Of a stretch of DNA of 30,558 nt, positions 24,245 to 30,558 are shown piece after piece. The DNA lies in the NCBI GenBank assembly GCA_964428355.1, contig CAYRYU010000083.1, forward strand, positions 1-30,558, written 5' to 3'. Positions within the stretch are counted from its first letter, which is position 1. Each line of letters begins with the position of its first letter. Made by a program: the position numbers and the translations under genes. Below the pieces are notes generated by a model that was given only the letters and a program-made list of their open reading frames with translations, was not told the origin of the DNA and searched no databases. Origin of the DNA: CAYRYU01 sp964428355. GTDB taxonomy: Bacteria; Muiribacteriota; Ozemobacteria; Ozemobacterales; Ozemobacteraceae.

Positions 24245-26125
24245 ATGAAGGTTGCATTCCATCCCGCCGTGAGTTGCCGAATCCGGCACATTTTCCTTCT
24301 CGTGGCTTTTGCCTTTCTGCTCGCTTTACCGCATACATCTGAAGGGAGGGCGGGAGGCGGGGAATCGTACTCCGATGATTCGGGTGATTCCGGCGGTTAC
24401 AGCGGTTCCAACGATTATAGCAGCTCAAACGACTACAGCAGCTCCGATGATTCAAGCAGTTCGGGGGGCTACAGCAGTTCGGACGANNNNNNNNNNNNNN
24501 NNNNNNNNNNNNNNNNNNNNNNNNNNNNNNNNNNNNNNNNNNNNNNNNNNNNNNNNNNNNNNNNNNNNNNNNNNNNNNNNNNNNNNTCCAGCAGTTCCGG
24601 CGGATACAGCAGTTCAAACGATTCCAGCCCAGCACCGGCCAATTCGACCATCACCAAAAAGACCTTTCCGACGGGGCGAGCCGCTCCGGATTACGGCACC
24701 GGAAAAAGGTCCGGATGGGAAAGAGGACTCTTCTTCCCCGCGGCGGAGGAAAAGCCCGGAATGTTGGAAGACCCTGTCCCCATCCTGCTCTCCCTGCTTC
24801 TGGGATTATCGTTTTTCTTCATTTTCGCAAGGGAACCCCAAAACCCCTTGTTGGTGAAGGATCGCCCGCTTCCAGCCTCGCCCCCACCGCCGGTTCCCCG
24901 ACAGGATGAGGAATCCGCGAAAAAGGCCGCGGCAGCGCTCGGGGCAAGAGACCCGGGTTTTGCCCTTCCAGCATTTCTCGAGCGGGTCAAGACGGCCTTT
25001 TCCTTGATCCAGACCGCATGGTCGGAGCAGAATCTCGCCCCGGTGCAGGCTTTCCTCTCCGACGGTGTCTTCGAGAGGTTTTCACTCCAGATCGACGACC
25101 TCAGACGGGATCGGATAAAAGACGTTATGGAAAAGGTCTCCGTTCTCGGGCAGGAAGTCGTCAAGCTGGATTCGGACTCACATTTCGATACGTTCCACGT
25201 TCTGATAACCGCGAGCGCCGTGAACTACCGGGCGCATCTCGATTCCGGCGAGTTCCTCGGCGGTTCGAAGAATCCCGACCGATTCTCCGAGGTCTGGTCC
25301 TTCATCAGACGGCTGGGGTCGAAGACCTCGGGCAAGAAGGGCTTGATCGAGGGCTTCTGTCCGAACTGCGGCGCACCCCTGGAGATTTCAAGGGCTGCAA
25401 GCTGCAAGGCGTGCGGTTCGTTCCTCAGATCCGGGGAATACGACTGGGTCCTTTCCGAGATCACACAGATCTCGGAATGGAATGTCTCGGAAATCCGCGA
25501 TATTTCAGGCCTGCAGGCTTTCACCGCCAACGATCCGGGGTTCAACGTCCAGCACATCGAGGACAGGACCTCGGTCATCTTCTGGAGAAGCATCGACTGC
25601 AGGCGTCAGGGAAAGGTCGAGCCGCTCGGGAGGTATTCCACGGAGGGCTTCCAGAAAGAGTTCTCGAAAGAAATCGCCCCCGATGCATCGGGAGAACGTC
25701 CCGGTTTCGCAAATTCCGCCGTGGGATCGGTCGAAGTCCGAGGGGTCGTGCAGGGAGACCCGATGGATAAGGTTTTCGTGGAAGTCAGATGGAGCGGGGA
25801 ACCGATCAACATCGATTCATCCGGAAAAGTGGTCAAGCGCGCCGGCCGTCCGAAGAACTCCCATGACATCTTCCAACTGGTCAGGAAGCATGCGGTCAGC
25901 ACCGACACGAGACTTTCCCTTGCGAGTTCCACCTGCCCCGGATGCGGCGCCCCGGAGACCAGCGCGGTGGAGAACCTCTGCCCATTCTGCAACACCGCCT
26001 ACAACGACGGTTCGAAGGAGTGGGTCCTTGCCAGGATTGAGCGCCCCGATTCTCCCGACCAGCCCCCCCAGCGGGAACAGCCTCAACAACCCCGCAAGAA
26101 GCGCAAGGACAGAAAACCCCGATAG
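24245..26125 (+). CDS. Tim44-like, zinc-ribbon membrane protein with Ser/Asp/Asn-rich region, copy 3 (contains assembly gap)
   Basis: The ATG at 24245 has a strong AGGAGGGGG site about 7 bases upstream. Signal peptide (about 17-38) ends at GRAGGGESYS. An acidic Ser/Asn/Asp/Tyr-rich tract follows and is interrupted by 100 N (24487-24586), so its true length is unknown; the frame happens to be kept. After it come FPTGR, a membrane helix (VPILLSLLLGLSFFFIF), a Pro-rich linker, Tim44-like domain 1, zinc ribbon (CPNC ... CKAC), the DPGFNVQHIEDR-led second module and zinc ribbon 2 (CPGC ... CPFC). The tail is Gln/Pro/Lys-rich and not shared by the other copies. NCGAPLEISR and ITQIS place it with copy 4. 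Confidence 0.85.
   Translation: MKVAFHPAVSCRIRHIFLLVAFAFLLALPHTSEGRAGGGESYSDDSGDSGGYSGSNDYSSSNDYSSSDDSSSSGGYSSSDXXXXXXXXXXXXXXXXXXXXXXXXXXXXXXXXXXSSSSGGYSSSNDSSPAPANSTITKKTFPTGRAAPDYGTGKRSGWERGLFFPAAEEKPGMLEDPVPILLSLLLGLSFFFIFAREPQNPLLVKDRPLPASPPPPVPRQDEESAKKAAAALGARDPGFALPAFLERVKTAFSLIQTAWSEQNLAPVQAFLSDGVFERFSLQIDDLRRDRIKDVMEKVSVLGQEVVKLDSDSHFDTFHVLITASAVNYRAHLDSGEFLGGSKNPDRFSEVWSFIRRLGSKTSGKKGLIEGFCPNCGAPLEISRAASCKACGSFLRSGEYDWVLSEITQISEWNVSEIRDISGLQAFTANDPGFNVQHIEDRTSVIFWRSIDCRRQGKVEPLGRYSTEGFQKEFSKEIAPDASGERPGFANSAVGSVEVRGVVQGDPMDKVFVEVRWSGEPINIDSSGKVVKRAGRPKNSHDIFQLVRKHAVSTDTRLSLASSTCPGCGAPETSAVENLCPFCNTAYNDGSKEWVLARIERPDSPDQPPQREQPQQPRKKRKDRKPR
24373..24630 (+). repeat. 18-bp-period Ser/Asn/Asp/Tyr repeats, interrupted by N gap
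   Basis: Before the gap, imperfect 18-base units encode six-residue words SGSNDY, SSSNDY, SSSDDS and SSSGGY. After the gap similar SSSGGY and SSSNDS words resume. Tandem repeats probably caused the assembly break. Confidence 0.8.
24487..24586. other. Assembly gap of 100 N
   Basis: Exactly 100 undetermined bases, the usual placeholder for a gap of unknown size. It lies inside the serine-rich repeat of Tim44-like copy 3. Confidence 0.98.
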
Positions 26126-26220
26126 GCCGCCCGAGCCACCAGCTGGGAGGGAAAAACCGGAAAGATGACGGCCCCACCCCGTGGCACTGACCATTGCGGT
26201 GTCTGGGGATTCCAGAAAAC

Positions 26221-26250
26221 TTTACTTGGTCTTGGCTTGGGAATTATACT
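26221..26250 (+). promoter_or_regulatory. Promoter-like box upstream of cassette 4
   Basis: TTTACT (26221-26226), 18-base spacer, TATACT (26245-26250), in the context CTTTACTT ... TATACTT. It is almost identical to the cassette 1 and 3 boxes. The leader to the ATG at 26347 is about 90 bases. Confidence 0.65.
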
Positions 26251-26346
26251 TCGCCAACCGTGTTTCTTGATCGGGAAAAGGGAAACATGAAAAGCAAGGG
26301 CTTCCTCGGGAAACTCTAGCAGGAATGGAACGGAAACCATGAACCG

Positions 26347-27483
26347 ATGATAGGAAGAAAAGGGAACGTATCGGAAAACCTCGGGTGCAGCGCATTTTTC
26401 GGGACCATCCTGGTCCTGTCCTGGACCGTGAGCATCTGCGCGAGGGAAGCCTGGAACGCGAGAATTCCCCAGGCGCTGCAAGAGTGCCGGCAAAAGGTGG
26501 TGTCGGTCGGCTCCGACATGGTCGATCCGGCCAACGAGGGGAAGCTCGTCCATGTCACGGGCATCTTGACCGGCTCGGGAAGCAACAAGGTCGACGATCT
26601 GGGCATCGGGACAGAGTGCCTGATCCTCAAACGAAATGTGGAGATGTTCCAGTGGGACGAAATCTGTGAGGAAAAGACGGAAACCTGGTCCGACGGACGG
26701 TCGTCAACCAGCAATTCCTATTCCTATCAGAAGATCTGGTGGCCAGAATCCATCGATTCGGCAAAGTTCAATTCGTGTGCAAGCACCTCCAATCCACCAC
26801 CGTCGGATTTCGTTCCCCCGTCCTGCTCGATCAAAGAGGGTGTGATCACGCTTGGCTCATTTTCCCTGAACCTGGCACTTCAGGAACAGATGATAATCGA
26901 GGAACGGCTTCCCCTGGCCACGATTCCTCCAGGCCTGATGAAGGTTCTTCCCAATGCCAGCCAGACGTTGCAGAATGGGGTTGTGTTCCTTGGGGCCGAA
27001 CCAAAGGCACCCAGGATCGGCGATCGGCGAATCTCCTATTCGATAGTAAAACCCCGGAAGTACACCATTATGGGTATGCAGACCCATGGAGGGTTCACTA
27101 CCTTCAAAACGGGGAATGGGTGCGATATCCTCCTGATCTCCCCCGGAGCCCTCACCCCGGAAGAGATGTTATCGGGATCGGAAAAAGCGACCCTCATGCT
27201 CGTGAAAAGCGAGCGGATCGCCGAGTTCCTGATGATTTCCTTGGGGTTCTTTCTCATCCTCTGGGGCCTCCGCAAAGCTGATCTCGAGAACCTCATCCCG
27301 GGGAGGATTCCCTATCTGATACTGAGATTGATTTCTCGCTTCCCCTCCTTGTTTGCCGGGTCCCTTGCGATGATGGTTGCCTGGACCTACTTCCACCCCC
27401 CCTGGTTCTATGTGTTTTTCCCGACGGCTTTGGTGTTCCTTCTCGTGATCAAGTGGGCACAGAAAGCAAAAGGAGACGTGTGA
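26347..27483 (+). CDS. TMEM43-family membrane protein, copy 4
   Basis: 378 residues from the ATG at 26347. It aligns with copy 3 from the start (GRKGNVSENLGC against GRKGFVLDNLGC), which supports this start although the ribosome site is weak. Helix 1 is at about 15-31, then PANEGKLVHVTG (60-71) and EMFQWDEIC. Cysteines: Cys107 and Cys259 common to all copies, Cys47 and Cys91 shared with copy 3, and Cys144 and Cys160 only here. C-terminal helices lie at about 290-310 and 335-370. The stop (27483) precedes the partner ATG by 1 base, so the two genes are almost certainly cotranscribed. Confidence 0.88.
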   Translation: MIGRKGNVSENLGCSAFFGTILVLSWTVSICAREAWNARIPQALQECRQKVVSVGSDMVDPANEGKLVHVTGILTGSGSNKVDDLGIGTECLILKRNVEMFQWDEICEEKTETWSDGRSSTSNSYSYQKIWWPESIDSAKFNSCASTSNPPPSDFVPPSCSIKEGVITLGSFSLNLALQEQMIIEERLPLATIPPGLMKVLPNASQTLQNGVVFLGAEPKAPRIGDRRISYSIVKPRKYTIMGMQTHGGFTTFKTGNGCDILLISPGALTPEEMLSGSEKATLMLVKSERIAEFLMISLGFFLILWGLRKADLENLIPGRIPYLILRLISRFPSLFAGSLAMMVAWTYFHPPWFYVFFPTALVFLLVIKWAQKAKGDV

Positions 27484-27484
27484 G

Positions 27485-29290
27485 ATGATTGCTCTGAATG
27501 CGAACCTCCTTCGAAACCCGACGATCTCCTATCTGGCTTGTACTGCTTTTATTCTCGCCACCTGCCTGCTTTTCCTGGGGCTTCCACAACCAGCTGAGGG
27601 AAGGGCCGGCGGTGGGGAATCCTATTCCGACGACTCGGGTGATTCGGGTTCGGACTACAGCAGTTCGAATGATTCGAGCAGTTACAGCAGTTCGGACGAT
27701 TCGAGCAGTAACAGCAGCTCGAACGATTCGAGCAGCTACAGCAGTTCTGATGATTCAGGCAGTTACGGCAGCTCGAATGATTACAGCAGTTCCAACGACT
27801 CTGGAGGTTCAGGGCACTACAGCCCGGCCCCGGTAAACTCCGTCACCACCACCCGGACCTACCACACAGGCAGAAGAGATCCAACGGAAGTTCCCCGCCC
27901 CGCAAAATCCAGGAGGTTGGGAATGCATCTCCAGGGTTCAAATGATGATGAGGTCAGCATGGAGGATCCAACGCCCTTTTTCCTTTCCCTTGTCCTTGGA
28001 TTCCTGTTTCTGAACCTCATCGCAAGGGCCCCGATCCGCTCCCCCGAGGTCCGGAAAGAACCCCCCAAGACTCGTCCCCGGCGGGAAAATCCCGTCCAGG
28101 ACGAGGGATCCGCGAGAGACGCACTTTCAGCCCTCACCGCCAGGGATCCGAAATTCGACATGGCGGCCTTCCTCGAGAGGGTGAAGAAGGCATTCTGCAT
28201 GATCCAGACCGCCTGGTCCGAGCAGAATCTCGAGCCGGTCCAGGCCTTCCTTTCGGATGGGGTTTTCGAACGGTTCTCCCTGCAGATCGACGACCTCAGG
28301 CAGGACCGGATCAAGGACGTGATGGAACAGGTTGCCGTCCTGGACCAGAAGGTTGCCCAGCTGAGTTCCGATTCCCACTTCGATACCATCCACGTTCTCG
28401 TTTCGGCGAGCGCCGTGAACTACCGGACGAACCTCGATACCGGGGCCTTCCTCAGCGGGTCGAAGACGGCGGACAAGTTCTCCGAGGTCTGGTCTTTCAT
28501 CCGGCGCTTGGGTTCCAAAACTACGGGGAAGGATGGCCTTATCGAAGGATTCTGCCCCAACTGCGGAGCTCCTCTCGAGATTTCCCGGGCTGCCTCGTGC
28601 AAGGCGTGCGGTTCTTTTCTCCGTTCCGGCGAATACGACTGGGTTCTCTCTGAGATAACCCAGATCTCCGAATGGAAGATCGTCAAGGCTGCCGAGATCG
28701 CTGGTCTGAATGCCTTCGCGGCTTCCGATCCTGGTTTCAACGTTCAGCACATCGAGGACCGGACATCCGTGGTCTTCTGGCGAAGCATAGACTGCTGGCG
28801 ACACGGGACGGTGGAACCCCTGAAAAGATACTCTACCGAAAGCTTTCTTAAGGAGTTTTCGAAGAGGGTCGCCCCCGACCTTACGGGAAGTCGTCCGAGT
28901 TATGCCAATGCGGCCGTGGGCTCGGTGGAGGTTCAGGTGGTTTTCCCGGGCGAGTCGATGGACCAGGTGTTCGTTGAGATCCGATGGAGCGGAGAGGCCA
29001 TCGAGGTCGATTCCTCAGGGAAAAAGCAGAAGGGCCGGGGTCGTTCCAGGAACTCCCACGAGGTTTTCGTCATGAAGAGGAAACACGGGGTCCAGACGGA
29101 CACGAGGTTGTCCCTTGCCAGCGCCACCTGCCCTGGATGCGGAGCCCCCGAGGAGAGCGCGACGGACAACGTCTGCCCCTTCTGCAACTCCGCCTACAAC
29201 GACGGTTCAAAGGAATGGGTCCTCGACCGGATTCTTTCAACCAACGACAGGGACTACCTCGCCTCCCGAATGGCGGCCTGGAAAAGCTGA
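27485..29290 (+). CDS. Tim44-like, zinc-ribbon membrane protein with Ser/Asp/Asn-rich region, copy 4
   Basis: 601 residues from the ATG at 27485, with AGGAGA upstream. Signal peptide (about 15-39) ends at GRAGGGESYS. The low-complexity stretch (about 46-110) has nine-residue repeats. It is followed by YHTGR (126-130), a membrane helix (about 164-181), a Pro/Arg-rich linker and Tim44-like domain 1 (about 220-340). Zinc ribbon 1 is Cys357, Cys360, Cys372, Cys375; the second module starts with DPGFNVQHIEDR (415); zinc ribbon 2 is Cys549, Cys552, Cys564, Cys567. It is the last plus-strand gene and converges with the metallophosphoesterase gene, 9 bases away. It is closest to copy 3. Confidence 0.88.
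   Translation: MIALNANLLRNPTISYLACTAFILATCLLFLGLPQPAEGRAGGGESYSDDSGDSGSDYSSSNDSSSYSSSDDSSSNSSSNDSSSYSSSDDSGSYGSSNDYSSSNDSGGSGHYSPAPVNSVTTTRTYHTGRRDPTEVPRPAKSRRLGMHLQGSNDDEVSMEDPTPFFLSLVLGFLFLNLIARAPIRSPEVRKEPPKTRPRRENPVQDEGSARDALSALTARDPKFDMAAFLERVKKAFCMIQTAWSEQNLEPVQAFLSDGVFERFSLQIDDLRQDRIKDVMEQVAVLDQKVAQLSSDSHFDTIHVLVSASAVNYRTNLDTGAFLSGSKTADKFSEVWSFIRRLGSKTTGKDGLIEGFCPNCGAPLEISRAASCKACGSFLRSGEYDWVLSEITQISEWKIVKAAEIAGLNAFAASDPGFNVQHIEDRTSVVFWRSIDCWRHGTVEPLKRYSTESFLKEFSKRVAPDLTGSRPSYANAAVGSVEVQVVFPGESMDQVFVEIRWSGEAIEVDSSGKKQKGRGRSRNSHEVFVMKRKHGVQTDTRLSLASATCPGCGAPEESATDNVCPFCNSAYNDGSKEWVLDRILSTNDRDYLASRMAAWKS
27659..27793 (+). repeat. Five 27-bp tandem repeats coding for SS(N/D)DSSSYS-like units
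   Basis: Five consecutive 27-base units starting at 27659, 27686, 27713, 27740 and 27767 encode SSNDSSSYS, SSDDSSSNS, SSNDSSSYS, SSDDSGSYG and SSNDYSSSN. Alternation of N and D at position 3 gives a higher-order 54-base period for the first four. Confidence 0.88.
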
Positions 29291-29303
29291 GAGGACTTCT
29301 CAG
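29287..29303. terminator. Small hairpin across the convergent stop codons
   Basis: CTGAGA (29287-29292) and TCTCAG (29298-29303) are reverse complements around a 5-base loop and overlap the stops of both convergent genes. Without a U-tract, a terminator role is doubtful. Confidence 0.25.
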
Positions 29304-30061
29304 TATCCGACGGAGAGGCGTTTGATCAGGATGTCGGGGAAGTTCTCGGCGGTCATCTTCACCTGCGTGGCACGAACGTCATATGGAGCGCGCCTGAAGG
29401 TGAAGACGGCCTTGTCGTCGCCGATTTCGAGAATCCCGAAAGCCGCGTCGGGGTTTCCATCGCGGGGCTGGCCGACGGAACCGGGGTTGATCAGGAAGAA
29501 TCCAGGCCCTTTGATCGGTATCTCGGCGGACTTGTTCGGCCCGGTTTCGAGATCGAACACGATTTCCTTCTCTTCCTGGAATTCGTAGAAAGTCGGAAGG
29601 TGGGTGTGACCGAATAACCCGACCCGGATCCCTTTCGACTGAAGAACCGAGAAGGAGTCTCCGGACGAATCGGGAGACAGGAGATACTCGTCCGGATCGA
29701 CCGGGCTTCCATGGTAGAGGCCGAAATCCTGAGTTCCCATTATCTCGTCGGGAAGTTGGGCCAGCCAGTCCTGCTCTTCCGGGGTGAGTTTTCCCATGTT
29801 CTTGTAGACGGCGGCGATGGCGTGGGAGTTGAAACCAAGCGGGGGAGCCTGCTTCGAGACGACCCGGTCGTGGTTTCCCTTGATCACCTTGCGGTTTTGA
29901 AGCCCCTTGACCAGGTCGAGGCAGGCCTTGGGATCCGGGCCGTACCCGGTGACATCGCCAAGGATCCAGGTTTCATCCACTTTTTCGCCCGAAACGGCGG
30001 AAAGCACCGACTGGAATGCTTCCAGATTCGAGTGGATGTCCGAGATCAGAAGGATTTTCAC
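29300..30061 (-). CDS. YfcE/MJ0936-like metallophosphoesterase
   Basis: About 253 residues, a calcineurin-like phosphoesterase. All dinuclear metal-site motifs are present: DIHSN (8-12), GDVTGYG (35-41), GNHD (62-65), LYHGSP, and GHTHLP. NPGSVGQPRDGNP near the C-terminus is typical of the YfcE/Metallophos_2 group, which hydrolyses phosphodiesters or phosphomonoesters; the natural substrate is not predictable. Start: GTG at 30061, with GAGGA about 8 bases upstream and homology beginning at once (VKILLISDIHSN). A TTG at 30082 would add seven residues but has a poorer ribosome site. It stands alone between the array and the peptide gene. Confidence 0.9.
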   Translation of the reverse strand: MKILLISDIHSNLEAFQSVLSAVSGEKVDETWILGDVTGYGPDPKACLDLVKGLQNRKVIKGNHDRVVSKQAPPLGFNSHAIAAVYKNMGKLTPEEQDWLAQLPDEIMGTQDFGLYHGSPVDPDEYLLSPDSSGDSFSVLQSKGIRVGLFGHTHLPTFYEFQEEKEIVFDLETGPNKSAEIPIKGPGFFLINPGSVGQPRDGNPDAAFGILEIGDDKAVFTFRRAPYDVRATQVKMTAENFPDILIKRLSVGY

Positions 30062-30182
30062 CAGCGGTTTCCTCGAGTCCAATTATGGGACAACCAATTT
30101 CCCACCTTCACTATCGGCAGGGATTTGAGAAAGGTTGAACTAAAGAGAGCTCATGTCGTAGATGCAGGATATCGCCCGAAAC

Positions 30183-30227
30183 GAAACACACGCGGAAACG
30201 ATCAGAAAATGTTTCCGCGTGTGTTTC
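30183..30227 (-). terminator. Perfect 17-bp stem-loop after the peptide gene
   Basis: The arms at 30183-30199 and 30211-30227 are exact reverse complements (core ACACACGCGGAAAC / GTTTCCGCGTGTGT) with an 11-base loop. In the minus direction the stem starts 16 bases after the stop of the NHLP-leader peptide gene. Only a short, interrupted T-run follows, so it may terminate transcription or protect the transcript end. Confidence 0.65.
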
Positions 30228-30243
30228 CGCTGGGATTGGGGTA

Positions 30244-30552
30244 TTAACCCCACTTTCCCGAAACGAATGTATTTAATGCGGCCTGGGGGATTTCCAGGAA
30301 AATGAAGTTCATCCAATAATCGAAGTCGCTCTGCCCGCCCACGACGGATTCCAGCTCAGAATCGCTGATCTCATCGGAAGGTTTCGAGGGCAACACGAAG
30401 TAGAATGTCTTGGGATCCGATTCCTTGACCTGGATGGTGAGGTCCTTGGGAATCTCCGCCCCGAACTCCTTTTGAATCGCCTTGCGCGGATCGGCGAGAA
30501 GCTGTTTTTTGAAGGTCTCATCCTGCCAGGTTTTGGAGACGAGAAGTGCCAT
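30244..30552 (-). CDS. RiPP precursor with NHLP (nitrile-hydratase-like) leader
   Basis: 102 residues, complete, ATG at 30552. The leader (1-73) has the hallmarks of the nitrile-hydratase-like leader family: an N-terminal Trp-containing helix, FKKQLLADPRKAIQKEFG (14-31), a strand segment with ESDPKTFYFVLPSKP, and the acidic SDSELESVVGG end. The double glycine (72-73) is where a C39 peptidase/ABC exporter would cut. The core would be 29 residues, rich in aromatic and hydrophobic residues (Phe, Trp, Tyr, Ile, Leu), with two Ser, one Thr and no Cys. Family knowledge: such leaders guide diverse modifying enzymes and export. The upstream flank lies outside the window, so maturation genes cannot be seen. 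Confidence 0.82.
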   Translation of the reverse strand: MALLVSKTWQDETFKKQLLADPRKAIQKEFGAEIPKDLTIQVKESDPKTFYFVLPSKPSDEISDSELESVVGGQSDFDYWMNFIFLEIPQAALNTFVSGKWG

Positions 30553-30558
30553 GTAGTG

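Noticed and set aside
27605..27830. Regular repeats that could suggest a CRISPR array
   Set aside because: The units are directly adjacent, without spacers, and encode serine-rich protein repeats in frame.

Overview
The window looks like part of a chromosome or metagenome scaffold from a GC-rich Gram-negative (diderm) bacterium. The signs are type IV pilus/type II secretion inner-membrane genes, a large predicted lipoprotein, an ABC importer with a periplasmic binding domain, and multi-copy membrane proteins with predicted periplasmic loops. No marker here fixes the lineage. An uncultured phylum or a delta-proteobacteria-like group is compatible, but that is a guess. A run of exactly 100 N at 24487-24586 is an assembly gap. 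There are no rRNA or tRNA genes, CRISPR arrays, transposases or phage genes.

Region 1 (1-5635, all minus strand) is a tightly packed set: an unrecognised 150-aa protein, a rhomboid protease, a BaiN/HI0933-type flavoprotein, a MalG-type sugar permease, and an unusual protein that fuses a sugar-binding domain to a MalF-type permease. Several junctions are ATGA overlaps. No ABC ATPase is present, so one must be supplied from elsewhere. Region 2 (5636-6004) has no gene. It holds two imperfect inverted-repeat elements rich in CAAAG/CTTTG motifs.

Region 3 (6005-13578, minus strand) is a type IV filament assembly operon in transcription order: PilC/GspF, PilB/GspE, PilM, PilN, PilO, an unrecognised protein in the PilP position, and two prepilin-like proteins. 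A small secreted protein follows after a gap. No secretin, retraction ATPase or prepilin peptidase is in view. Region 4 (13741-16434, minus) is one 897-aa secreted or lipid-anchored protein with a C-terminal DUF1566/Lcl-like domain. It is divergent from what follows.

Region 5 (16757-29290, plus strand) is the most striking part: four tandem copies of a two-gene cassette. The first gene of each encodes a TMEM43 (LUMA)-family membrane protein. The second encodes a protein with a signal peptide, a Ser/Gly or Ser/Asp/Asn low-complexity stretch, one membrane helix and two Tim44-like plus zinc-ribbon modules. Copies 1 and 2 resemble each other, as do copies 3 and 4, in both genes, which suggests the pair was duplicated as a unit. 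Cassettes 1, 3 and 4 are preceded by near-identical promoter-like boxes (CTTTACYT, then TATACTT, 18-base spacer). Cassette 2 lacks this and is probably cotranscribed with cassette 1. I know of no described system built from this pair. Its function is unknown; a membrane complex is the natural inference.

Region 6 (29300-30552, minus) has a YfcE-like metallophosphoesterase and, at the window edge, a RiPP precursor with an NHLP (nitrile-hydratase-like) leader, a Gly-Gly cleavage site and a 29-residue core without cysteine. The precursor is followed by a perfect 17-bp hairpin. Its modifying enzymes would lie outside the window.
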